Below, one piece after another: positions 34,256-45,454 of a stretch of 64,000 bases of DNA; within the stretch, counting starts at the first letter, position 1; every line of letters starts with the position of its first letter. The notes under the pieces are model-generated. The model was not told where the DNA came from. It saw only the letters and a program-made list of their open reading frames with translations, and searched no databases. Location of the stretch: contig JAUCBJ010007758.1 of NCBI GenBank assembly GCA_032718475.1, forward strand, positions 56,813 to 120,812, read 5' to 3'. Position numbers and translations under genes: made by a program. The DNA is from Nemertoderma westbladi. Lineage: Eukaryota > Xenacoelomorpha > Nemertodermatida > Nemertodermatidae.

Positions 34256-37023
34256 CGGTCAGGGCCCTAAACCGATTAGGTTCTCTGTTCGCAGAACACC
34301 GAACACTATTCCGGCCACGGAACTAGTCCAGCAGAATGCCTTTATAGAATCCTGGGATTTGGGGGACGAGAGGATCTCAGCAACTAAGCGAAAACGAACA
34401 ATAGGATGTTCCTAGACCCCCCAACAAAATTTATCTAGAAGACTTTTTCCCATATACATTACGTTTCAAAAGTCTACGGTTCTCCGGCTAGGGCCAATTT
34501 GAGTCAAAAAGTCAGCTTCCCTAGCAACCTCGTTGCTATGGAGATAAGTCCAGAACCGCTAATGCTACGGACTTGGGACCGGCGCCAAACTGTAGGCAGC
34601 ATATGGGTTTACCTTCACAACCTTTTTTTTGGAGCGATCAGATCATGATCTTGACCATGATCAGCAAAGATCCGTTTTGATCAGCAATCGGACACTCAAG
34701 GCTTGCTCCAATCGAAAAACTTAAGATTACAAAAAGATTCAGCGACCCCACGTTAGTCATAATTCCCGTTAAAAGATTTTCAAAAAAGTGAATTCTTCCT
34801 GGTGAAAACGCAAGATCATGATCGCGCAAAGATCGGATGTCGTAAAATCGTAACTAAGCATTTTGGATATAAACAATTACTGTAGGAAACATTCAGAACA
34901 CCGCCCTGAGTCGATAAAAAAAAAATTGGCTCGATCGGACAGCCGGTTCTCGAGATCTGATACCTGATCATTAAAGATCATATTTTTTGGTTATTTCCAA
35001 TTTTCTCGAAAACTTTGTTTGAGACCCCCGATTTTTTTTTAAAGAATCGACTTCTATGGTGAAGGGGCAACTTTTGAGCATTTCGAAATTTTCAAAAAGC
35101 GATTTGATCAGGCCGCGATCAGAAAAGATCGTGTTTTTGGTTTTATTTCGAAGACCAAGTCCTGGGAGTTCACCGTATGGAAAAACTTAACATCACAAAA
35201 AGATTCCTCACCCTCGAATTAGGGGGGGTAGCCAAAATTTTGGCATAAAAAAGTTCAAGTCTAGTGGGTCAAAACTCAAGATCATGATCGCGAAAAGATC
35301 AGTGTATTTAAAATCGAATCTAAGCATTTTTTAAATAAACATTTATTGTAAGAAATTTTCAATGGTCTATTCTGAGTTGATTTAAAAAAAAATTGGCTCG
35401 ATCGGTCAACCGGTTCTCGAGATCTGATACCTGATCATTAAAGATCATATTTTTCGGTTTTTTCCAATTTTCTCGAAAACTTTGTTTGAGACCCCCGATT
35501 TTTTTTTTACTAATCGACTTCTATTAAGAAGGGGAAACTTTTAAGCATTTCGAAATTTTCAAAAAACGATTTGATCAGGCCATGATCAGGAAAGATCATG
35601 TTTTCGGTTTTATTTCGAAGACCAAGTCCTGTGAGTTCACCGTATGAAAAAACTTAACATTACAAAAAGATTCCTCACCCTCGAATTAGGGGGGGTAGCC
35701 AAAATTTGACCATAAAAAAGTTCAATTCTAGGGGGTCAAAAGATCATAATCGCGAAATGATCAGTTTTTTCGAAATTACTTCTGAGCATTTTGGGGCAAA
35801 ACTTTCAAACTAAAAAACATTCACTGGAGTGTTCTAAGTAGATTAAAACGTTAAAGTTAGATGGTCGTCCAAAGTCTGCTTCCGGTAATTCGAAAATATT
35901 TCGAAAACCCTAGATCGAATTTTTTTCTTGAAAAAATGTGAATGTACAGTTAGTGGACCCGCATCTAACGATATATCACAATCCATATTTCGGATGACAG
36001 GTACCGGTGAAATCAGACTTTACCAAAAAAATTTCAAATTTTAGCTACTCATGTCTGACTATCTTGAAAACTATAATAGATATGAAAATACTTTCACTGC
36101 AAGAAATGTTCGCCTATCCAATGTGCTTTTAACGCTGTGCTCGGATTTTGCATAGTGTCAAAACCTACAACTTAACCCCCCCAGTGGAGGGAACGGAGTG
36201 ACCGGAGCGCCAGTACTATCTTTCATTATTATATAGTCATAAGGGTGGTGGGTGGGGTAGGTGGTGAATACTATTTATAGGGTGGAGGGAGGGTCTAGTA
36301 TATTACTTTAGGATATTTGATTTCTTTGCAATATAGTTTAGCTGCCTCAGTCTTATTTGTAATATGTTATACATTATACCAAATTATATCAAGTTTAACA
36401 TATTACATTGTCTACCTGTAGGAGAAATATACAATGTAGGGCTCATAATATATTTATAAATAGATTTAGTATATTTACATTGTATAACAGAGTGAATTGA
36501 TACTATTACGGTATTATAGTAAAGATTCCGCTTTGATATATCTGATCAAATGGCAATTTCTGGTAAATTATTTATTTCACTATCTTGGGTATATCATTCA
36601 ATTTCTAAAACTATAATAATAAACATTTACTTCACTTCTTGTTTACTCGCATGGATATATTGATATAAAACACATCAGTATAATATCTTATAGGGCCAAA
36701 CGCAGATTAATCGGAATAATATGTTTAATTAATTATTATTACAATTGGCACATTGAAGTAAGTAGTACATGAGTTTGATAAAATAATTATGAATCCGTAT
36801 CTTATTCTACTTTGTCTATATGGTTATGTTATATAATAATGTTACTTTATCACTTTGGTTTAAACTCATCTCCTTTATAACTACTTACTACCACTACTAA
36901 CTACTATTACTACTACTACCTACTACTGCAGAGTTAGGTGTATATTATAAGAGGACGGGGTTCGTGATTATTAGTTATTATACTAGTGCCCCTCGGCTAT
37001 AGAGAGTCCACCCTCGGTTACTT
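34256..37023. mobile_element. Unclassified 2.77-kb insertion with GATC-rich tandem repeats
   Basis: Comparison with the uninterrupted copy at 8249-9253 shows a clean insertion flanked by ACTGGA (34250-34255 and 37024-37029). The element starts CGGTCAGGGCCC and ends CCTCGGTTACTT, with no terminal inverted repeat and no TG...CA ends. It carries no coding frame of note, so it is non-autonomous. The superfamily was not recognised. The 5-6-bp duplication alone would fit several classes. Confidence 0.75.
34600..35810. repeat. Tandem repeat, about 467-bp period, rich in GATC
   Basis: About two and a half imperfect units are present. The TTGGCTCGATCGG block occurs near 34925 and 35393, and the CCAAGTCCTG block near 35154 and 35623. 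Each unit contains many TGATCA, GATCATGATC and CGATCAG words and a C5-G-A-T8-type stretch. There is no open frame. Confidence 0.85.
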
Positions 37024-37186
37024 ACTGGATGTACTGACGGTAAGACGAGACGGTAATTAAAGTTCCGGTACTACCCTAGCTAAACTGACTTACTACAAAG
37101 TGAATGAAATGATTACTGTACTGACAATATATTGCACGGTTGGCCGCGTTGCACTACCCAGCCGATGCCTTCCCCCCATTGGCTAA

Positions 37187-38465
37187 AGACTACCAGCGAC
37201 CAAGAATGCAGTTAAGGCTGCATCTAGGTCCCTGAACAGGCAGTACTCTGTTAATCTACAGGAGCTAATAAACCAACAGGTTGACATCAATGATGCTGAC
37301 GACAGCAGGCAATCATCCCAGGCATGGAAATCGATCAATCTGCTTACTGGGCGGAAAAGCCAACCAACCACCAAGGTTAAGGCTGAATCACCAGCCGATC
37401 GCCTCAATGGTTGGAAAGCCCACTTTGAAAAGCTCCTCAATAATGACAGGGTATTGCCTGATAACTTTATAGAAGTAAAGGTGTCTGAGTCTGTACTCCC
37501 AGATATTCCCATTGGCGATATCTCCTTTGCAGAAGTGAAGGCTGCTGCAAAGAGCATTAAGACCAATCGTGCCAGTGGAGTAGATGGTGTTCCCCCTGAG
37601 GTCTTTAAAATACCTGAGTATTTAAAGCTCATCTATCCCATCATAGTAGACATGTACCGTACAACAAGAGTCCCACAAGAAATGAAAACAAATAAGTTGG
37701 TGCCAGTTCCCAAGAAGGGCAACCTAACACTCTATGGTTCTTTTCGGGGAATCTAATTGATCTCGATTGCTGCAAAGCTATACAATAGGATTCTATTTAA
37801 TCGCATCAGGGATCCCATTGAGAGACTGCTCCGTGGAAATCAGAATGGGTTCCGTAAAGGTCGTGGGACCATGGAGCCCATTTTGGCACTTAGAAGGATA
37901 ATTGAAGAATTATCAAAAAAGAAAGACAGGCATCTGGCTGTTATCTTTGTTGACTTCTTCAAGGCCTTTGATTCAGTCTCTCGCTCACGTATGTTCAGCA
38001 TACTTTCATTATATGGGATTCCTGATGAAATTATTGCAGCAATCAGATCAGTATACGATGGTTTGACAACATTTGTGTCTACTGTTGACGGTGACACGGA
38101 ACCATTTGAAGTGTTATGGGGCATCCTCCAAGGAGACACACTTGCACCATTCTTGTTCATTATTGTGGTTAACTATGTTCTACACATGTCCTTAGATCAT
38201 CATAATGATGATGGGGTGATGATAACTCCACCTACTGGCTCCAGAAGTCGAGGAAAGCCTGCCAAGTACCTAACTGATCTAGACTTTGCTGATGACTTAG
38301 GAGTACTCTCAGAATCATTAGAGGGAGCCCAACGGCTCCTCAGCTCATTAGAACATGCTGCTTCTAGTGTTGGTCTTTTTATTAACTCCAGAAAGACCAA
38401 AATTCTGACAGTTAACTTTGAAAGTCCTCAGCAAGTCTCTGATCGGATGAGCATATGCTCAAGGG
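37187..38465 (+). pseudogene. RTE-like reverse transcriptase, N-terminal and palm part
   Basis: A frame opens at the 5' truncation and continues to a TAA at 37754-37756, then goes on in the same phase. Landmarks are SGVDGVPPEVF, VIFVDFFKAFDSVSR, a GILQGDTLAPFLF block (norm G-x-RQGD) and LDFADDLGVLS carrying the catalytic FADD. It lacks a start and the endonuclease. The nonsense codon falls in the FRGI segment where a serine codon is usual. After ATGATAT at 38466-38472 the frame runs into the nested LINE tail. Confidence 0.88.
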
Positions 38466-38472
38466 ATGATAT

Positions 38473-41213
38473 TTATTTATTTATTTCCTTTCCATTATCG
38501 GGCACTAATGACCCATGCTACTGTACGTACATTTTTAATATACTAAACGAAACACATAGCACAAAAATTAATTACGGTTGGACCCTACAATCTATAATTA
38601 AATTCACAGTGACCGACAATCGACCAAAGAAAAAAAGAACAAAAATGAAACCAATAGAACTTCATTATACACTATCATTACAAAGTGAAAAATGCAAAAA
38701 AATACAAAAAAAAAACAACAAATTTACGAGGGTGGATATTTATGGCCCAGTATTGCGAATATATTAATTATAGAATATTACACAGATAGAAGTACTTCCC
38801 AACGGTCCCGTATAGTCGAGGACGTACAAATATTAAAACAAACTGAAAGTAAATCGTTACTAGTAGACGCTACTCGCCTTGCGAGCGAGCCTGCCGCAAC
38901 CCTACATATTGCTACAAAAGTATTAACTCGATTATTTACAAAAATTGTATCCGCGTCATCACAGCGACTATACTTAAAAAGTAACCTGAACGCAGTATTG
39001 TAAGCTACACGGACCTTACGCAGTTCCTCAACTCTAAATATACTCCACAATGAAGTACAATAAAGACTGTAACAATAAGTTTTAAATAGCGCTCGTTTCA
39101 CTGGCAATGAGCAACCGCCAAAGAAACGTGCTAACTGGTTACCACGGCGATAAAGAGAACGCTTAGCAACCATCATATCAGACTCATCTGACAGTGAACT
39201 ACTAAGTATGTGTCCTAGATAAGTAAGTTCTTTTACGCAAGGTATTATTTTACCACATAAATAAACATCCCCAGATCTACCTAGTTTACGTGGGTGAAAA
39301 TATAAACACTTAGATTTACCGGGGTTATACAGAATATCGTGATCGATACCATACTTTTCACAGATTCGTAATAGCACTCTCAGACCCTGAATACTAGGGG
39401 CCAAGACACAAAGGTCGTCGGCGTAAAGTAAGTTATTTAATCTACTGGACCCAACTTTACATCCTACAGAAGCACGATTTAATAATTTACTCAAATCATT
39501 AAGATAAATGTTGAACAAAAGAGGAGACAACAACGAGCCTTGTCGTACAGAGTTACCGACACGAAAACCAGCTGAGGTAGCATTACCCCAGGTTACAGTT
39601 AGCACTTGGTTAGTGTACCAGTAGAATAAAATACGTACTATACACACGGGTACTTTGAGATTTAATAATTTCTGAAAAAGTTTGTAATAATTAACCCGAT
39701 CGAACGCTTTAGAGGCGTCTAAGAATGCCACATAAACAGGCGAGTCACGGGAGATATATAAATGAACTGTTTCTTTAAGAACATATATACAAGTCTCGGT
39801 ACCCAGTCCTGGACTAAAACCAAATTGATTGTCGGTCAATTTCGTTTTTCCCTTAATTCTACCAAATATACAAGATTCAAACACTTTAGCACAAATATTA
39901 GATATATTTATAGGCCTATAATTATCCTTATCAGACAAAGAGGCATTCTTATTCTTTACAATAGGAAACAAAGCACAAACCATAAATGAACTGGGAAGAT
40001 ATCCATGCGTTAATAATGCATTAAACAATAACGATAAAATAACACAGAGCTTATCACCGGCATACATAAAATGTTCCGGACAGACGCCATCGGGCCCGGC
40101 GGCCTTCCCGCCATTCAGCCCCTCGATAGCCGATTTTACTTCGCGAGGGGAAACATGAGTTTTCCCCTCACCATCCCAATTTTCAAAGGTTTTCTTTAGA
40201 GACGAGATATCTTTCTCGTTGACGTCAACTGAGTTAAAAATACGTTCATAATTACCACGAAACAGATCAGCAATATCCGCGTCAGAATGAGCGTCACCAA
40301 CTGAAGACGCTCTAGGGATTCTAGAATTAGTTATTTTCTGGGTTTGACGCCAAAAGTCCTTATTAGAAGCGAGAAATGAATCGGCCAATTTATCATTCCG
40401 AATCTCCTTCTCTCGGGCTCTACAGTTACGTAGAGCCAATTTATATTGAGCTGACGTTTTCCTTTTTACTTCCCAAAGCAACCCCGTCTTAGGGTTTCCA
40501 TTTTCCCGCCAAATACGGAAGGCCTCACGAGAGGCCTCACGTTTTTCTTTCACAAATTCATTCCAACCGGGGACCACTGGTTTGTTAGGGCCCCCCGTTT
40601 TAGAATCCGGAAAACATTCCGAACCAGAATTTTTCAAAATACGCATAACATTATCATGTAGCAACTGAAATTGTAACAAATGTGCCTCGTTGCAACAATG
40701 TACATCAGAACAAATAATTGCTTCGTGGGGCAATATAATATCAGAAAATAAAACATTAGTACGATCGGCATATGCACGTTTCATGTTATTATCTACTTTG
40801 TCCCAGAAGGGGGCGCTATAATTCTTACGTGAGACATTATTCAAATTATTAGTTCCATTACAAAAATTATCACACTGCGAAAAAATAAATTTGAATGAAA
40901 TAGGCATATGATCAAAATCTGACACCTCATACAGTATCTTCATATCCAAAATTAACTTATGAAATTCGCAACTCGATATCACGTGGTCGAGCCAAGACAC
41001 GGTACCGTGTACATGGCTCGTGTATGTGAACGAGTTACTAGGTAACAAATGAGAGTCAGAAATATACAGCTTTTCATTGTCGCAAAATTTCATAAGTTCC
41101 TTGCCAAAGCTTCGGCGCGGGTCAGCGTTAAAGTCTCCCAATATACAGTTACTAGTAAAAGTATTAAAATCAATGATCGAACCACATTTACCCAATAATA
41201 ATATATATATATA
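38473..41213 (-). mobile_element. Nested LINE, 5' truncated, minus strand
   Basis: The insertion is flanked by ATGATAT (38466-38472 and 41214-41220). It ends, on the minus strand, in a (AAAT)n-like tail at 38473-38486. Removing it would bring the two halves of the host RTE-like frame into the same phase. It is 5' truncated inside the endonuclease domain. Confidence 0.85.
38778..41213 (-). CDS. LINE endonuclease (partial) and reverse transcriptase
   Basis: A long uninterrupted minus-strand frame of about 810 codons lies inside the element (the open frame extends 31 codons further into host DNA). It has an APE endonuclease C-terminal half (CILGDFNADPRRSFG, WLDHVI, DFDHMPI) and an RT with AAGPDGVCPEHF, VAFLDASKAFDRVN, VRQGSLLSPLLFNIYLND and catalytic LLYADDLCVLA. 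A thumb region follows with VKELTYLGHIL and a long C-terminal domain. No ORF1 is present. The open frame shows that it inserted fairly recently, but it lacks its start and the N-terminal endonuclease. Clade assignment is uncertain. Confidence 0.88.
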   Translation of the reverse strand, partial: YIYILLLGKCGSIIDFNTFTSNCILGDFNADPRRSFGKELMKFCDNEKLYISDSHLLPSNSFTYTSHVHGTVSWLDHVISSCEFHKLILDMKILYEVSDFDHMPISFKFIFSQCDNFCNGTNNLNNVSRKNYSAPFWDKVDNNMKRAYADRTNVLFSDIILPHEAIICSDVHCCNEAHLLQFQLLHDNVMRILKNSGSECFPDSKTGGPNKPVVPGWNEFVKEKREASREAFRIWRENGNPKTGLLWEVKRKTSAQYKLALRNCRAREKEIRNDKLADSFLASNKDFWRQTQKITNSRIPRASSVGDAHSDADIADLFRGNYERIFNSVDVNEKDISSLKKTFENWDGEGKTHVSPREVKSAIEGLNGGKAAGPDGVCPEHFMYAGDKLCVILSLLFNALLTHGYLPSSFMVCALFPIVKNKNASLSDKDNYRPINISNICAKVFESCIFGRIKGKTKLTDNQFGFSPGLGTETCIYVLKETVHLYISRDSPVYVAFLDASKAFDRVNYYKLFQKLLNLKVPVCIVRILFYWYTNQVLTVTWGNATSAGFRVGNSVRQGSLLSPLLFNIYLNDLSKLLNRASVGCKVGSSRLNNLLYADDLCVLAPSIQGLRVLLRICEKYGIDHDILYNPGKSKCLYFHPRKLGRSGDVYLCGKIIPCVKELTYLGHILSSSLSDESDMMVAKRSLYRRGNQLARFFGGCSLPVKRALFKTYCYSLYCTSLWSIFRVEELRKVRVAYNTAFRLLFKYSRCDDADTIFVNNRVNTFVAICRVAAGSLARRVASTSNDLLSVCFNICTSSTIRDRWEVLLSV

Positions 41214-41220
41214 ATGATAT

Positions 41221-41791
41221 GCTTGAGCATGTGGACGACTTCTGTTACCTGGGATCATGGATCCGGAAGTCAGGTGAGGACCTTCGAATACGTAAGGGAA
41301 AGGCATGGGCAGCCTTGAATAGGCTTTTCAGGATTTGGAAGTCACCGATAATTAATTGGAAACTTAAGGTCCGATTATTTAGAGCAGCAGTAGTTCCATG
41401 CTGGGCTCTAACTGCTGAGGACACCAAATCTCTGGATGGCACATTCACAAGAATGCTACTCCGGGTTCATTGTGTCAAGTACAATGCACACATCTCCAAC
41501 CAGACACTATATAACATTGGAGGTGTCTCATTGGTTCCCCCAAGCTTGACACTAGAACAAAATTGCCTCCGCTTTGCAGGACATTGCTTTCGCCGTGAGG
41601 ACCAGCCAGTGCATAATCTTGTACTTTGGCAGCCTCATGGAGTGAATAAGCATGGTGGACAGCCCATGACTTTCTTGAGACGCATCTTAAAGGACACTGG
41701 CCTTAAAGATGCGGATAATCTAGCAAATGTCATGGGTGATAGGGAGTTGTGGCGGTGTAATTTTGTTGACAAGCTGGCACAGCATTCTTAA
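41221..41791 (+). pseudogene. RTE-like reverse transcriptase, C-terminal part
   Basis: The frame resumes after the nested LINE with VDDFCYLGSWI (the thumb-region YLGS motif). It continues through a W-rich region and the CLRFAGHCFRR and LVLWQPHG segments typical of the C terminus of this LINE group, and ends at a stop near 41791. It is the 3' continuation of 37187-38465. Related copies are reversed at 32685-32960 and in short form at 63535-63680. Confidence 0.88.
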
Positions 41792-42787
41792 AAATGCAGC
41801 TGCAATGCAGCATGCCGATCCTAGTAGTTCCCCCCCATTGGCTAATAACCCTGTTGTCGCCCTTCTACCTCCCTTTGGAGTGCTTCCCTTTATCCCTGCT
41901 ATTCTCTCTCTCTCAGGGGTGTAACCCCTGACCCCTATTGTGCATTTTCTTATTGGGGTTTCTCCTTCCCACTTTGTTGGGGTGACACGAGATTGATTGA
42001 TCGCTCTCGTGTTCCCCAATATTGCCTAAACCTAACTCTATGGGGTGGTTAGCGGAATTGAATAAGCTAACACTCCCCCCATGCTATCTTCCCAGTGAGA
42101 AGATAGAATCCACCTATAGTGTGCTACAATTCCGCTGGATCCCGATCTAGTATCGGGTGTGGGGTGGGCCTATTTTCTTGGAGCCGGCTTTCCAGGCCGC
42201 TCTCTATGGGTATGATAATGCTACCCCATCTTGGTACAACTCTACCTATCTTGTACCAAGACATGTGGCATCCCGTGTTGGGCCAATCGTGCGCTTCTCT
42301 CACACAATATTGCTTCCCCAACGCTTTCGCCCTAACTCTCCTCCACTCTTACCCCAACTCTCACATACTCTCGAACCTCCTCGTCCCACGCTCTTTCTCT
42401 TACTTCCCCCCCCCCGCACTTGAATTGCGATCACACTCTCTCCACACTCTGCACTCTCTCCACACTACAACTCAACCTCTATCTTGACCACTCACTCCCA
42501 ACGAGTTTCACCCCCCTCCTGTGCCGTCGCACTCAAGAAGCGTGATGTCGTCCAATATTTTGTCCGTGGCAGTATTATAGTCCATTGGTCCCCAGTCCCA
42601 GTAGCTAATTGAGAAAGGTTGTATGACTATAGTACTTACTTCGAATATATATATCTATTACTAGGTTACTGATTGCTACGTACGTACATACAAATTGCAC
42701 TTATTCAATTATTTTAGATTACTTGAATTTGTACTTAAGAGTTTGCACGTCTTGCGTGGTGCCTTCCAGGCATGCCACATCGAAGTC

Positions 42788-45295
42788 TCAGTTTGTTCCT
42801 CCTGACTTTGGGAACCATCTCAGGTCTTTCCCCCTGTCGTCCTCCTCCCTAGGTCGCTTCTTGGCCGCTGCCGCTCCCTTGGCCTTATCCCCCTTTAGGC
42901 CCCTGACCTTCGCCGTCACCTTTTTACTGATCCCGGTCGTCGGCTCCTTGGGCGCTGGTGTTATCAGTTCCCGGTATCGCTTTGCGGGTGGCCCCTCCAA
43001 ATGACCCTGCTGTCTCCCCCTCGTGGCGTCCCATAAGATTGTTTTCATTGCCCGCGGCACATGCTTTGCCAAGAAATCTCTGAACTCCCCTCGGTTCTGT
43101 GGCGTCCACCTGTCCTAATACCTTTGTGTATTCATCACCCCGGCATACGACGCCGCCTTTGCTACCTCCTGATAGGTGAACGGTAGCCTTTGTTTGATGA
43201 TCTCCAAGTGAGCCTCCTGATTAATACTGAAAAAGCCCCACCTCAACTCCTGGGCCTTCATACGTTGCCGTGTCATGGCCCCGATGTCGGTCCACTCCTC
43301 GAAGATTCTGAACTTCTCTTCGTCGTCCATCCAATCGCACTGGCATCCGTAGTGTCCCCAAAAGTTACACTTCAAACATCGGTTATGCAACCGTGAACAC
43401 GCCCCCATCCTGTGGCTTGACTCGCGGCAGTAGAGACAAGTAGTTCCTTTCTGGAACCGGTACAAACAGCTCCTTTCCTGGTGGGTCTGTCTCCCACAGT
43501 AGTCACAGCCGAGTACAAATGCCTCCCACCCCAAATTGTCTTTTGCCCTAAGCGATTTCCGCGGTCTATGGAGTTGCTGCTGAGCAAACTTTTGGATGTT
43601 AGCGTCCCTGTTCACGTCGATCTCCTCGCCCCTCCCGGGCATCGTCTCCCCAAATACTACCCGTGGTGCCGTTCCCAGTTGCTCGCCCAACCTGATGGTG
43701 CTCGCCACAAAATCCATCGCCGGCTCCTCATGCACCCAGGCCCGCTTGCCGGGTCTGTCCCAGAAGGCCCTCACCCCACTGGCCATCACCACCCTCCCGC
43801 CAACCCAGTCTGTGTCCGAGTGGCCCAACCTTCCGATGGGCGGCATCTCTCCGAATTCATCGTCATCCTCGTCCTACTCTGGGAGTGGCTCCAACCCCGG
43901 TATCCCGGTGGATCCACTGTGTCCCTTCCCACCTTTGCTCTTGCCTTTAACTTTCCATCCTTCCAGCTCCCCTAGCCTCCTAGGTGGCTGGTCACCCTCG
44001 GCGCCCGCTGGTATGGGCGTCGCCTGCAGTCCCGACGTCGATTGTTTTGGCGATCCCACCGTCCATCCTAGTTCTTGCCCTAGCGACTCCCCCGAACTCC
44101 CTGACAACGTCCAACAAAGTTTGTCTAAGGCCGCCTGTTCATCAAAGCCATAGCTCTGCGCCCTAGCTTCCTCCTCTCTTTCTTCCGCCTCTCTTCTCTC
44201 CTGTCTAGCAATTTCTTCTAATCGCTTTGCTTCTCATCTGTCCGCCTCTAGCTGCTCCCATCTCTGATACGGCGTATCTATGTCCCTGTCTACCAGATGT
44301 CGGCAGTTATAGTACACCGACTCGCCCTTCAGCCCCGGGTGGTCTACCAGACCCTCAAAAGCCGTTTTAAAGGCTCTTCTGTAGCTTAGGGGTGATCCCG
44401 ATAATAGGAATGCCGTTGGTTCCTTCCCAATGACGATGGTCATGAATAGGTTAAGCAAACCCATCATTATCCAGTCCTCCTGTAGGATATATCGCTTCTG
44501 ATATACCTTTATCGCTCCTCTCCGGAATTGATACACCTCTTGTTTCCCTGGCCTTGCTCCCCACTTCAGCGAGTTTGCCAGGTACGCTCCGTACTCCCCT
44601 CTGAACTTGCTCCAATCCATCGGTTTGTGACACACGAGCTCCATTAGCTGGCCCATTGCCACCGCCCCGCAATGTCCTGTGTTCTCCACTAGCCCCAACC
44701 GGTCTGGTGCTATCATAGCCATGTAGACCGTCTGCATATCCAGAAGGTTGGGGGTGTCCGGACCGATGATTTTCTCCGCATCGTCGCAAATCGCCGATCC
44801 CACTTTCGTCGTCGACTTCTCTCTCACTAGGGTTTGCACTGCCTTCGGCAACCGGTTCACCTTCGGCCCGTCCTTCTTTCCATACGTCCCCAGATCGAAT
44901 AGGAATATGTCCCCATTTGGCGCACCCAAATGTAGGAGTATGGTTCTGGCTGACACTGCCGATTCTCTCCTCAAACCTTCCTTGTCTTCCACGGTCCCCT
45001 CATCGTCTAGGACCAAGTATCCTTCTCTGCTGACGGACTCTACAAACCTCTTCCAATCTTTCCTCGGTGGCTCTCTCGCGTACTTTGGAATCCCGAACTT
45101 TGCCTCATCTCCTTTCACCAAGTAGTGGAAATGCTCGAAGATCGCGTTGTCCAGCGACGGTGTCCCGTAGGTCCCAACCAGCCACTGTTTGTGCACCTCC
45201 CTGAAATGGTCTGTAGCGCTCGCGCTCTGTGGCCTCTCTAACCGCTTGTAGTATCCCCTTGTCTTCTCTTCCGGATGCCTCTTGGTGAAATCCAC
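42788..45295 (-). pseudogene. RNase D-like exonuclease plus zinc-knuckle ORF, downstream of BEL pol
   Basis: One minus-strand frame of 836 codons is broken by three in-phase stops (TGA at 44234, TAG at 43874, TAG at 43115). The first 353 residues resemble a DEDD 3'-5' exonuclease: LDDEG at 96-100 (exo I, D-x-E), a RTILLHLGAPNGDIFLFDLG core, KVGSAICDDAEKI at 164-176 (exo II), LLDMQ at 184-188, and a possible exo III Y269/D274 whose spacing is one residue off. A charged coiled coil (around the TGA), an acidic stretch and three Cys/His knuckles follow (CDYCGRQTHQERSC, CLYCRESSHRMGAC, CLKCNFWGHYGCQC), then a basic tail. No ATG starts it; an in-frame stop lies about 33 bases upstream of the first codon. 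It occupies the position where an env-like ORF would be. The exonuclease assignment is by motif only. Confidence 0.55.
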
Positions 45296-45454
45296 CAGTA
45301 TCTCCTTTCCTGTGCTACTACCTACTTATTATTGCCAATGGATTATTTATTTATTTTAGTTATTTATTATTTTTTATTTTATGTGTGGGAAGGGCGTCTC
45401 GCCCTCAATCCCACCCCCCTCAGTCCAAATCTTGGACGACTAAACGCTACTCGT

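Larger units (their letters stand above)
37187..41827 (+). mobile_element. RTE-like non-LTR retrotransposon, 5' truncated, with a nested LINE
   Basis: The insertion is bounded by TTCCCCCCATTGGCTAA (37170-37186) and the same sequence with one extra C (41828-41845), a 17-18-bp target duplication. It lacks the endonuclease region and starts inside the linker before RT. A second LINE occupies 38473-41213 inside it. The 3' end reads CAGCATGCCGATCCTAGTAG, which is also the end of the relic at 63700. Confidence 0.88.
34072..42584. repeat. LTR-like unit 2, locus 2, split by two insertions
   Basis: Pieces 34072-34255, 37024-37186 and 41828-42584 together match the continuous unit at 8249-9253 and extend it to a TATTATAGTCCA end. 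The first gap holds the 2.77-kb element at 34256-37023. The second holds the RTE-like LINE at 37187-41827. Each gap is bounded by a target duplication. Confidence 0.8.

Noticed and set aside
44451-45125. Open frames of 112 codons (minus) and 125 codons (plus) within the exonuclease-like ORF
   Set aside because: These are other-frame shadows of the main 836-codon frame, which alone shows domain motifs.
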